Shown one piece after another: positions 1-5,304 of a DNA stretch of 5,572 nucleotides (its first letter is position 1; every line of letters starts with the position of its first letter). Origin of the DNA: Verrucomicrobiota bacterium (GTDB taxonomy: Bacteria; Verrucomicrobiota; Verrucomicrobiia; Verrucomicrobiales; Verrucomicrobiaceae); NCBI GenBank assembly GCA_023429545.1, contig JAEYUU010000389.1:1-5572 (forward strand), written 5' to 3'. The position numbers were made by a program, and so were the translations under genes. The notes below the pieces were generated by a model. The model was not told the origin of the DNA. It saw only the letters and a program-made list of their open reading frames with translations, and made no database searches.

Positions 1-51
1 TTGTTCTACTGCGTGAAAGTTGGGTGTACCGGTTGCAGTTCCACTTCTCCC

Positions 52-687
52 ATGAAATCCGCCCTGTTCCTCAGTCTCATTTTTGCCGCCTCGCTTTCCG
101 CTGCTGATCCCGTCACGCTCTCGCTCGCAGACTTCACGGATGGCAACGGCAATCCCGTGCCCGCCGGCTGGGTGCAGGATCCAGATGGCACCATCCACCG
201 CGTGGCCAAGGCGGGGAACATCATCTCCAAGGAGGAGTTCGAGAACTTCGAAGTCGAGTGGGAGTGGAAGCTCGAGGCCGGTGGCAACAGCGGGATCAAG
301 TACTGGGTGAACAAATCCGAAAAAGGCACCTGGCTGGGCGTGGAGTACCAGATGATCGATGACGTGAAACATGCCGATGCCACCAAGGGCGACAACCACA
401 GCACCGCGAGCATCTATGACATCAAGGGCCCGGTGAAGGACAAGGGCGTGAAGCCTGCCGGTGAGTGGAACAAGAGCAAGGTCATCGTGAAGGACGGCAA
501 GATCGAGCATTGGCTCAATGGCAAGCTCGCCGTCGCGGCAGACTCCAAGTCCGAGGAATGGAAGGCAGGCATCGCGAAGAGCAAGTTCAAGGCCGTGAAG
601 GACTTCGCCCCCGGCAAAGGCAAGCTCATGCTGACCGACCACGGCGACCCGGTGTGGTGGAAGAACATCCGCGTGACGAAGCTGTAG
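52..687 (+). CDS. Secreted DUF1080 (3-keto-disaccharide hydrolase-type) protein
   Basis: This 211-residue protein is one DUF1080 domain behind a signal peptide. Residues 1-18 are a classic Sec signal (MKS, then a hydrophobic run ending in SLSAA), with cleavage likely near A17 or A18, so it acts in the periplasm or outside the cell. Family hallmarks in order are GGNSGIKYWV (77-86), GVEYQMID (96-103), GDNHSTASIYDIKGP (113-127), GEWN (137-140), HWLNGK (153-158) and the C-terminal TDHGDPVWWKNIR (195-207). The family adopts a concanavalin-like beta-sandwich, and some members hydrolyse 3-keto-glycosides; the substrate here cannot be read from sequence. The frame stays open to base 1 with a TTG, but the ATG at 52 is chosen because the signal peptide begins there. 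No Shine-Dalgarno is visible; the leader is pyrimidine-rich. It is transcribed towards the dehydrogenase gene, and hairpin terminators lie downstream. Confidence 0.93.
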   Translation: MKSALFLSLIFAASLSAADPVTLSLADFTDGNGNPVPAGWVQDPDGTIHRVAKAGNIISKEEFENFEVEWEWKLEAGGNSGIKYWVNKSEKGTWLGVEYQMIDDVKHADATKGDNHSTASIYDIKGPVKDKGVKPAGEWNKSKVIVKDGKIEHWLNGKLAVAADSKSEEWKAGIAKSKFKAVKDFAPGKGKLMLTDHGDPVWWKNIRVTKL

Positions 688-695
688 GGTGCGGG

Positions 696-724
696 CGCGC
701 TGAATGCGCGGATGGTGTTTTTTT
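696..724 (+). terminator. Weak terminator-like hairpin after the DUF1080 gene
   Basis: CGCGC (696-700) and GCGCG (706-710) form a 5-bp stem around the loop TGAAT. Seven T residues follow at 718-724. The stem begins nine bases past the stop codon. It is short and the T run starts seven bases after the stem, so it may only pause transcription, leaving the stronger hairpin at 839-874 as the real end. Confidence 0.35.
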
Positions 725-742
725 GCGGCGATCTCAAGGAGT

Positions 743-759
743 GGGGACATTCTGTCCCC
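743..759. repeat. Perfect 7-bp palindromic hairpin (REP-like?)
   Basis: GGGGACA (743-749) and TGTCCCC (753-759) are exact reverse complements separated by TTC, giving a very stable small hairpin on either strand. No T run follows on either side, so it is not a standard terminator. A perfect GC-rich palindrome between convergent genes is the usual place for dispersed REP-type repeats, but only one copy is in the window, so dispersal is not shown. Confidence 0.5.
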
Positions 760-786
760 GTCACCGCTTCATGTGCGGAATGCCTG

Positions 787-820
787 GAACTGAGCGCAGC
801 CACACGATGGCTCGCGGTTC
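787..820. repeat. Imperfect 34-base hairpin in convergent gap
   Basis: GAAC (787-790) pairs with GTTC (817-820), GCG (794-796) with CGC (813-815), and AGCCA (798-802) with TGGCT (808-812) around the loop CACGA. C797 is bulged, and TGA (791-793) faces G816 as an internal loop. That makes 12 pairs in all. It sits between the palindrome at 743-759 and the terminator at 839-874. It may be a structured 3' untranslated region or part of a palindromic element; no function can be assigned. Confidence 0.4.
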
Positions 821-838
821 ACTGGGTACACCTACCAA

Positions 839-874
839 AGCGCGCAGCCCCGTCCGGAACTGCGCGCTATTTTT
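839..874 (+). terminator. Rho-independent terminator
   Basis: AGCGCGCAG (839-847) and CTGCGCGCT (860-868) form a perfect 9-bp GC-rich stem with a 12-base loop, followed by ATTTTT (869-874). This is the best terminator in the window for rightward transcription and would stop transcripts from the DUF1080 gene about 150 bases after its stop codon. On the opposite strand the stem is followed only by CTTTGG, so it is a poorer terminator for the facing dehydrogenase gene, although the stem could still stop leftward transcription in part. Confidence 0.75.
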
Positions 875-876
875 GT

Positions 877-895
877 ATAAAGTCGTAAAAACGAC
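877..895 (-). terminator. Small terminator-like hairpin after the dehydrogenase gene
   Basis: Read leftward, GTCGT (895-891) and ACGAC (886-882) form a 5-bp stem with a four-T loop, followed by TTTAT. It begins nine bases past the TAA of the dehydrogenase gene. The stem is short, so it is a plausible but weak leftward terminator that may act together with the larger stem at 839-868. Confidence 0.35.
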
Positions 896-903
896 CAGCC
901 GCC

Positions 904-1791
904 TTACGCGTTGCGCCCCTTGAAGGTCAGTTCCGCGATGCCGCTCTTGTCCAGGCCGCCGAGGCCGAGTTCCACCATCTTCTGGTACTGGGCTTGCGTG
1001 GCGGTGTTGAGCGGGAGGTTGAGGCCCTGCTCCTTGGCGAGCAATCCAGCGATGCCGCTGTCCTTGGCGGCGTGCTCCGCGCTGAACCAGCAATCGTGCG
1101 AGCGGTCCGCCATGTCTGCGCCGTCGGTTTCCAGCACCCGGCTGTTCGCGCCCGTCTGGGAGAAGACTTCGCGAATCATGCCGAGGTCGTGGCCGAGCGC
1201 GGCGGCGAGTCCGAGGCCCTCCGCGAGGCCGGCGGTGTTGATGTTCATCACCATGTTCACCAGCGCCTTCACTTCGGCGGCCTTGCCAGCACCCCCCGCG
1301 ATGAAACGGCGGTTCACGCTGAGGTCTTCGATGATACGCTGCACCTGCTGGTACACCGCCTCGTCACCGGCGAGCATGAGGTAGAGCTTGCCCTCGCGCG
1401 CCTGGCTGATGCTGGATGCCATGCTGGCCTCCAGAGAATTCGCACCGGCGGTACGTGCCGCGGCATACACTTCGCGATGGATGCCGGGGGTGACGGTGGC
1501 GCAATTGATGAAAATCTTGCCCTTCGCGTTCACCAGGAGGTTGTCGCTTCCTTCGAGGAAGATGGTGCGCATTGCTGCGTCGTTGGTCACCACGGTGAAG
1601 ATGACGTCGGCGGATGCGGTCACATCAGCCAGCTTCGTCGCGTGCTTGCAGCCGATTTCCTTGGCGAGGGAAGCGGCGCCCTCCGTGTACACATCATAGA
1701 CGGCGGTGACATTGTAGCCGCAGTCCATGAGGCGGCGGGCCATGTTGGCGCCCATGCGGCCAACTCCGACGAATGCGATGGTTTGGGACAT
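904..1791 (-). CDS. NAD(P)-dependent beta-hydroxyacid dehydrogenase (3-hydroxyisobutyrate dehydrogenase / 6PGDH-like family)
   Basis: A 295-residue protein, the usual length for this family, which oxidises beta-hydroxyacids or reduces the matching semialdehydes in the cytoplasm. Residues 1-20 hold the Rossmann dinucleotide motif GVGRMG (9-14) within FVGVGRMGANMARRL. The all-alpha C-terminal domain contains GGAGKAAEVKALVNM (166-180), where K175 followed by N179 fits the family's catalytic lysine and asparagine. The late block AAKDSGIAGLLAKE (241-254) and LPL (259-261) also match. The substrate-binding loop usually reading DAPVSGG is EASMASS here (121-127), so the substrate may differ from hydroxyisobutyrate, tartronate semialdehyde or threonate, and no symbol is given. 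The ATG at 1791 is directly followed by the nucleotide-binding strand, so the start is sound, though its leader has no Shine-Dalgarno. It lies 147 bases downstream of the metallo-hydrolase gene on the same strand and could be co-transcribed with it. Confidence 0.93.
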   Translation of the reverse strand: MSQTIAFVGVGRMGANMARRLMDCGYNVTAVYDVYTEGAASLAKEIGCKHATKLADVTASADVIFTVVTNDAAMRTIFLEGSDNLLVNAKGKIFINCATVTPGIHREVYAAARTAGANSLEASMASSISQAREGKLYLMLAGDEAVYQQVQRIIEDLSVNRRFIAGGAGKAAEVKALVNMVMNINTAGLAEGLGLAAALGHDLGMIREVFSQTGANSRVLETDGADMADRSHDCWFSAEHAAKDSGIAGLLAKEQGLNLPLNTATQAQYQKMVELGLGGLDKSGIAELTFKGRNA

Positions 1792-1938
1792 GATGAGGGA
1801 GGGTGGTTCGTGTTTGGCGTTGAAGGGGGCTGCTTTACGCAGCGGTGTGTTCGTTCTTGCTCCCGCTCTTACTCCATCACGACGTGGCTGGAAAAGAGGA
1901 GAATGAGAAAGAGCATGGGCACGAGCAGGATGATCCAG
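1792..1938. other. 147-base gap between hydrolase and dehydrogenase genes
   Basis: Besides the hydrophobic micro-ORF described separately, the gap holds one small perfect inverted repeat, GCTGC (1829-1833) and GCAGC (1839-1843) around TTTAC. Read leftward it is followed by CCCCCTT, so it is not a convincing terminator. No clear promoter is visible for the dehydrogenase gene, which leaves co-transcription with the hydrolase or an unrecognised promoter. Confidence 0.4.
1869..1922 (-). other. Possible tiny hydrophobic ORF in the hydrolase-dehydrogenase gap
   Basis: On the minus strand a frame ending in TAA (1871-1869) encodes a strongly hydrophobic tail: from GTG at 1922, MPMLFLILLFSSHVVME (17 residues), or 15 residues from ATG at 1916. 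The open frame extends rightward over the 3' end of the hydrolase gene, and WIILLV immediately precedes the GTG. It could be a leaderless membrane micropeptide, a remnant of a larger membrane protein, or chance from a pyrimidine-rich tract. No ribosome binding site supports it. Confidence 0.15.
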
Positions 1939-2766
1939 CTACGATGCCGACGGCTTGTATTCCGGGTAGAAAGGATTGTGCGCCTTTTCCTGGCCCACGG
2001 TCGTCATGGGGCCATGGCCGGGGCAGATGACCGTGCTCTCCGGATTGGCGAGAATGTACCTGCGGTTGGTGGCCAGGGCGTCTGCCCAGGAAACCATGCC
2101 GCCGCCCATGCTGGAGGCGAAGAGTGCATCGCCCACGATGGCCACGCGCTCATCCAGGCCGTGGATGATGTAAGTGATGCCGCCCTTCGAGTGACCGGAG
2201 GTCTGCTTGGTCTCGATGCGCAATCCGCCGAGCGAGAATTCATGGCCCGGGTCGAAGAGCTCCGCGCCCTCCCAAGGCTCCTTGTTGCAGGCGAAGATGG
2301 GCTGGTTCGCGGTGCGCAGGGTGGCGAGATCCGCCACGTGATCCGGGTGTGTGTGCGTCAGGTAGATCGCTTCCAGCTTGAGTCCCTTGCTCGTGATGAA
2401 GTCCACCATCGGCTTGGCTGAAGCACCCGTGTCAAACGCTGCCGCCTGCTTTGTATCTGGATCCCAGACGACATACGCGTTTACCCTGTAGTCTTCGTAC
2501 GGGGTATTGAATTGCTCCACACCGTTGAGGCGCACCGGATCAGGATACCAGTCCTTCTTCGCCATCGCGATGAGCGCGCCGGTATGCAAGTTCAGAGCGC
2601 GCGAGATCTTGTCGAAAACGATCTCATCCATGGAGCCATCCTTGAGCTTCGTAATCACGGATTCTGGCATGCCAATGCGTGCGGCCAGGGCGTCGTCAGG
2701 AAGGTTCATTCCCCGCTGTGCCTTGCCAATGACGTCAATGTAATTGTCTTCGAGAGGGATGGACAT
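1939..2766 (-). CDS. Metallo-beta-lactamase fold hydrolase with N-terminal HTH-like domain
   Basis: A 275-residue protein with two parts. Residues 1-70 look like a small helical HTH of the XRE/cyanase type, with LPDDALAARIGMPESVITKL (22-41) as the likely two-helix core. Residues 80-265 are a metallo-beta-lactamase domain of the glyoxalase II-like branch: THTHPDH at 137-143 (ligands H138, H140, D142, H143), SGHS with H192, GDALF with D213, and CPGHG with H251. This is a complete two-metal ligand set, so the enzyme should be active. The family hydrolyses thioesters, lactones and related substrates, and the actual one is unknown. There is no signal peptide, so it is cytoplasmic. The start ATG at 2766 lacks a Shine-Dalgarno and sits behind a CCTCTCCTCC-type pyrimidine tract. 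The dehydrogenase gene lies next downstream; a detoxification or small-carbonyl role for the pair is possible but inferred. Confidence 0.92.
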   Translation of the reverse strand: MSIPLEDNYIDVIGKAQRGMNLPDDALAARIGMPESVITKLKDGSMDEIVFDKISRALNLHTGALIAMAKKDWYPDPVRLNGVEQFNTPYEDYRVNAYVVWDPDTKQAAAFDTGASAKPMVDFITSKGLKLEAIYLTHTHPDHVADLATLRTANQPIFACNKEPWEGAELFDPGHEFSLGGLRIETKQTSGHSKGGITYIIHGLDERVAIVGDALFASSMGGGMVSWADALATNRRYILANPESTVICPGHGPMTTVGQEKAHNPFYPEYKPSAS

Positions 2767-2793
2767 GTCGGACGGAGGAGAGGTGGGGGCGCA

Positions 2794-2822
2794 TGCTTAA
2801 CAGCGGGCAGGCGGGGCCGCAA
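2794..2822 (-). promoter_or_regulatory. Candidate promoter of the metallo-hydrolase gene
   Basis: Read leftward, TTGCGG (2822-2817) is followed after 17 bases by TAAGCA (2799-2794), giving a leader of roughly 20 bases before the ATG at 2766. The -10 match is poor. The main support is that the same TTGCGG with a 17-base spacer and TAA start of the -10 box appears before the AlgJ-like operon. The -35 box directly abuts an inverted repeat at 2823-2841. Confidence 0.2.
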
Positions 2823-2852
2823 TGGGAACTTTGCGTTCCCACAAAATGGAAC
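2823..2852. repeat. Overlapping inverted repeats, possible operator
   Basis: TGGGAAC (2823-2829) and GTTCCCA (2835-2841) form a perfect 7-bp inverted repeat around TTTGC. The right arm is reused: GTTCC (2835-2839) also pairs with GGAAC (2848-2852) across eight bases. The three alternating half-sites lie just upstream of the candidate -35 box of the metallo-hydrolase gene, where an operator or activator site would be expected. The GAAC/GTTC half-sites recall Gram-positive LexA boxes, but the spacing of five does not match that consensus. Confidence 0.4.
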
Positions 2853-2865
2853 GGCGTGATCCGGG

Positions 2866-2908
2866 AAAAATGCCCGGCCGCCAGTCCAGCGGGGGAATAT
2901 TCTGGCGG
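2866..2908 (-). terminator. Candidate terminator of the AlgJ-like operon
   Basis: Read leftward, CCGCCAG (2908-2902) and CTGGCGG (2884-2878) form a perfect 7-bp stem with a 17-base loop. Seven bases later come five T residues (2870-2866). The T run is itself in the loop of a second small hairpin, CCGGG/CCCGG (2861-2865 and 2873-2877). The stem starts 22 bases past the TGA of the downstream paralogue. The gap between stem and T run makes it a less than ideal terminator. Confidence 0.4.
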
Positions 2909-2930
2909 AGCTTTCCGGCCCGGTTCTACC

Positions 2931-4070
2931 TCAGGGAGGGATACTCCAGCCGCTGATGTGGTATCGTGCCGTCGCGAAGTCCTGGATGTCGTCGAAGACC
3001 TGTTCGCGACCAAGGCTTGGTGTCGTGCGCGTGGCGGCATCCCAAGGTTGCATGGTGAGCGTGAGCGGCTGTCCCGTACCCCAGCAGGTGGCGGGGAGTG
3101 GCGCACGATCCTTCATCACTGGCACGATGGCGAGGAACTTCTCCCCCGCATCGGTGGTGCACTCATGAAGGGCCAGGGCGTTCGGATAGGGGGAGCCGGC
3201 CCCGAGACCCGCTGGCACATGTGTCTGGCGGGTAATGCGCGCGTGAACCGTCCGGGTTCCTTCTCCCTCCGGAGCATTGGCATCTGGCGGGGAGGGAAGC
3301 GGAAGAGAATGGCCGCTGCCGCGGACGAGTACCGGAGATGAGAGGAACCAGTAGATCTCGCGCACGCCAGGGAAGAACTCCGCCGGAATGCGCGAGATCT
3401 CATACGCCATCTGGGAGTCGCTGCTGTTCTTCCACTGGCTGCGCACCCCGGGCAGGATGGTTCCCTCCTTGAGCTTGTTGGCGGTCAGCACGGCATAGCA
3501 GTCTCCCACCAGGAGTATCTGGCGCCCGTTGCGTTCCTTCTGCCAGTCCTCCAATGAATTGCAAAGAGTCCGGCCCATGACGGATATCATTTCCTGCGAC
3601 AGATGGGCCCGGTCCACGTCCGTGACCGGAACATTGGGGTTTAGCGACGCTTCGGCATACATGTCCGGCATCAGATTCGTGGCGCGGATGCCTGCTTTCC
3701 TCAGGAGCCGTTCGGCCGTGGTGAGCGCCAGGGCGCCGTCCGTGGGTGTGGTGAGCAGCCTGTCATCTGCGCTGAGAAAATCCTCCCGTACAGGACGCAG
3801 GAGGATGCGCAGCTTGATGTGTCTGGTGGCGAGGAAGTCGCGAAAGGCGATGACACAGGGCAGCAGATCCTCGCGGCAGGCGACGTTGCCCGACCGTAGT
3901 TCCGCGAGGTAACGGGCGGTCTGGCGCTCCGTCCATTTCTTCCTGACGATTCTATCCACCTTCCTCTCCCATTCCGCGGTATGGGGCGAGAGCACGAGAT
4001 GAACCACGAGAAGCGCGAACCCAATCAGTACCAGTCTGGCCCAGGAATGTTTTTTCTTTTGGTTGGCCAC
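2931..4070 (-). CDS. AlgJ/AlgX-like membrane-anchored SGNH-fold protein, downstream paralogue, GDC motif
   Basis: From GTG at 4070 this is 379 residues: a short basic tail (NQKKK), one membrane segment (about 11-28), then a large domain expected outside the cytoplasmic membrane. The order follows AlgJ/AlgX-type O-acetyltransferases: FRDFLATRHIKLRILLRP (76-93), AERLLRKAGIRATNLMPDMY (119-138), a DRAHLS acidic-His block (D153, H156), then ILLVGDCY (185-192) and the VREIYWFLS strand (236-244). A C-terminal module has YPNALALHE and LTLTMQPWDAATR, resembling domains in AlgJ-like proteins of this phylum. Family members move acetyl groups onto exported polysaccharides with a GDS serine, but here C191 replaces it and Asp-x-x-His replaces Asp-x-His, so activity is uncertain. 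It follows its paralogue after 49 bases. No ATG fits the frame outside the upstream gene; TTG at 4094 or ATG at 4148 (29-base overlap) are alternative starts. Confidence 0.78.
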   Translation of the reverse strand: MANQKKKHSWARLVLIGFALLVVHLVLSPHTAEWERKVDRIVRKKWTERQTARYLAELRSGNVACREDLLPCVIAFRDFLATRHIKLRILLRPVREDFLSADDRLLTTPTDGALALTTAERLLRKAGIRATNLMPDMYAEASLNPNVPVTDVDRAHLSQEMISVMGRTLCNSLEDWQKERNGRQILLVGDCYAVLTANKLKEGTILPGVRSQWKNSSDSQMAYEISRIPAEFFPGVREIYWFLSSPVLVRGSGHSLPLPSPPDANAPEGEGTRTVHARITRQTHVPAGLGAGSPYPNALALHECTTDAGEKFLAIVPVMKDRAPLPATCWGTGQPLTLTMQPWDAATRTTPSLGREQVFDDIQDFATARYHISGWSIPP

Positions 4071-4119
4071 AACGGGAATGCAGAGTGTCCGCAAACGTGA
4101 AGGGTCTGGCGGTGATTGT

Positions 4120-5304
4120 TTAGGGTGGAGTGCCCCATCCTGTAACATAATATCGATACAACGGCAGAGTCTCCAGATCATCGAAAATCTGCTCACGGAC
4201 AAGACTTGGCATGGACCGGGTGGCGGCATCCCATCGCTGCATGCTGAGCAGCACCTTCTGGCCCAGGGTCCAGTGCTGGGCTGGAAGAGCCTTGCGATTC
4301 AGCATGACTGGCACCGCCGCCAGAAATTTCTCGCCATCGTGAGTGGTGCATTCATGAAGCGCCAGGGCGTTCGCATAAGGTGAGTCCGCGCCAAGCGGGG
4401 AAGGGACACGTGAGAGGCGGGTGATTTGCGCGGGGACTACGCGGATATCTCCCGAGGCGATCTCCGAAGGCTCGGACGGAGATGGGAAAGGCAGGGACAC
4501 CACACTGTACGGTTTCACACACTCCGCAGAGAGGAACCAGTAGAGATCCCGTACTCCGGGAACCTGCTCCGGCGGCATGCGTGAGAACTCATACGCCATG
4601 TGGGAATCAGAACTGTTCTTCCACTTGCTGCGTATGCCCTGCAGGATTTTGCGCTGCTTGATCCGCGTGGCGGACAGAAAAGCGTAGCAATCGCCCACCA
4701 GGAGCATGTCGCTCCCGTCGCTTCTCTTCTGCCCCTCATCCAGCGACTTGCACCGGGTCCGGGCCATGATGAGCACCATGTCGTCTGAAAGATGACCCAA
4801 GTCCGGGTGCATCACTGGTCGCCCAGGATGCAGCGACGCCTCGCGATACATGTCGGGCAGCAGGTTCACGGTATGGATGCCTACTTTGTTCAGATCCCGT
4901 TCTGCCGCGCAGAGGGCGATGGCCCCCTCCGTGGGGCGGGTCTGCAAGGCCTTGCCAGGGGTAATGATGTCTTCAATCCCGGGGCGCAGCAGGAGGTGAA
5001 GCCTGATGTTCCTGGTCGCGAGAAAATCACGGAATGCCAGCACACAGGGTACCAGATCCTGCCGGCATCTCCCCGGAGCACTTTTAAGTTCGGAGAGATA
5101 GATGTCCGCCTGATTGACGCCGCGCCAGTGGTTGATCTTTATGTTGATATGCTCACGCAGGCGGACCGTGGCGGGGGCTGTAAAAAAGTGGGTGACGGCC
5201 ACCCCAAGGATCCCCGCCGCGAAGAAGAACCAATACCTCTGCGATCTCTGTTTGTCCGGAATGTCGGGGACAGGGGGGGCGGGAAGATTGCCTGTGGGAG
5301 GCAT
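4120..5304 (-). CDS. AlgJ/AlgX-like membrane-anchored SGNH-fold protein, upstream paralogue, GDC motif
   Basis: This 394-residue protein has a proline-rich cytoplasmic tail (1-23), one membrane segment (YWFFFAAGILGVAVTHFF, 24-41) and an exported domain aligning with the downstream paralogue at a constant offset of 15 residues to the last residue. Landmarks are FRDFLATRNIRLHLLLRP (91-108), VGIHTVNLLPDMYREASLHP (141-160), D168 and H171 in PDLGHLS, LLVGDCY (201-207) with C206 at the nucleophile position, and DLYWFLS (253-259). The C-terminal module carries YANALALHE (310-318) and QRWDAATR. Five cysteines are shared with the paralogue (80, 87, 185, 206, 319). ATG 5304 is chosen because it gives a normal short tail before the anchor; the frame stays open further right, but that stretch is AT-richer and promoter-like. 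Related AlgJ proteins work with an MBOAT acetyl carrier, and none is visible here. The fold call rests on motif order, not on a search. Confidence 0.8.
   Translation of the reverse strand: MPPTGNLPAPPVPDIPDKQRSQRYWFFFAAGILGVAVTHFFTAPATVRLREHINIKINHWRGVNQADIYLSELKSAPGRCRQDLVPCVLAFRDFLATRNIRLHLLLRPGIEDIITPGKALQTRPTEGAIALCAAERDLNKVGIHTVNLLPDMYREASLHPGRPVMHPDLGHLSDDMVLIMARTRCKSLDEGQKRSDGSDMLLVGDCYAFLSATRIKQRKILQGIRSKWKNSSDSHMAYEFSRMPPEQVPGVRDLYWFLSAECVKPYSVVSLPFPSPSEPSEIASGDIRVVPAQITRLSRVPSPLGADSPYANALALHECTTHDGEKFLAAVPVMLNRKALPAQHWTLGQKVLLSMQRWDAATRSMPSLVREQIFDDLETLPLYRYYVTGWGTPP

Noticed and set aside
1..51. TTG start at the window edge for the DUF1080 gene
   Set aside because: It would put 17 unrelated residues in front of a textbook signal peptide that starts at ATG 52.
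1829..1843. GCTGC/GCAGC hairpin as terminator of the hydrolase gene
   Set aside because: The stem is only 5 bp and the leftward sequence after it is C-rich, not T-rich.
994..2421. A 475-codon rightward open frame across the dehydrogenase and hydrolase genes
   Set aside because: It is antisense to two clear enzyme genes and the gap between them. Its product is rich in His, Gly, Val and Ala without family motifs, as expected from a mirror frame of GC-rich codons.
2824..2840. LexA box (GAAC-N-GTTC type)
   Set aside because: The half-sites are five bases apart instead of four and the adjoining gene is not an SOS gene, so the site is recorded only as an unidentified inverted repeat.
2793..3341. 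A 182-codon rightward frame overlapping the end of the downstream AlgJ-like gene
   Set aside because: Most of it is antisense to a conserved paralogous protein, and it has no domain-like composition. The GGAGGAGAGG before it on the plus strand is the complement of the pyrimidine-rich leader of the hydrolase gene.
5273..5279. Run of seven G (C on the coding strand) near the start of the upstream AlgJ-like gene, possible phase variation
   Set aside because: Seven bases is short for contingency switching, and the run is explained by proline codons in the N-terminal tail.
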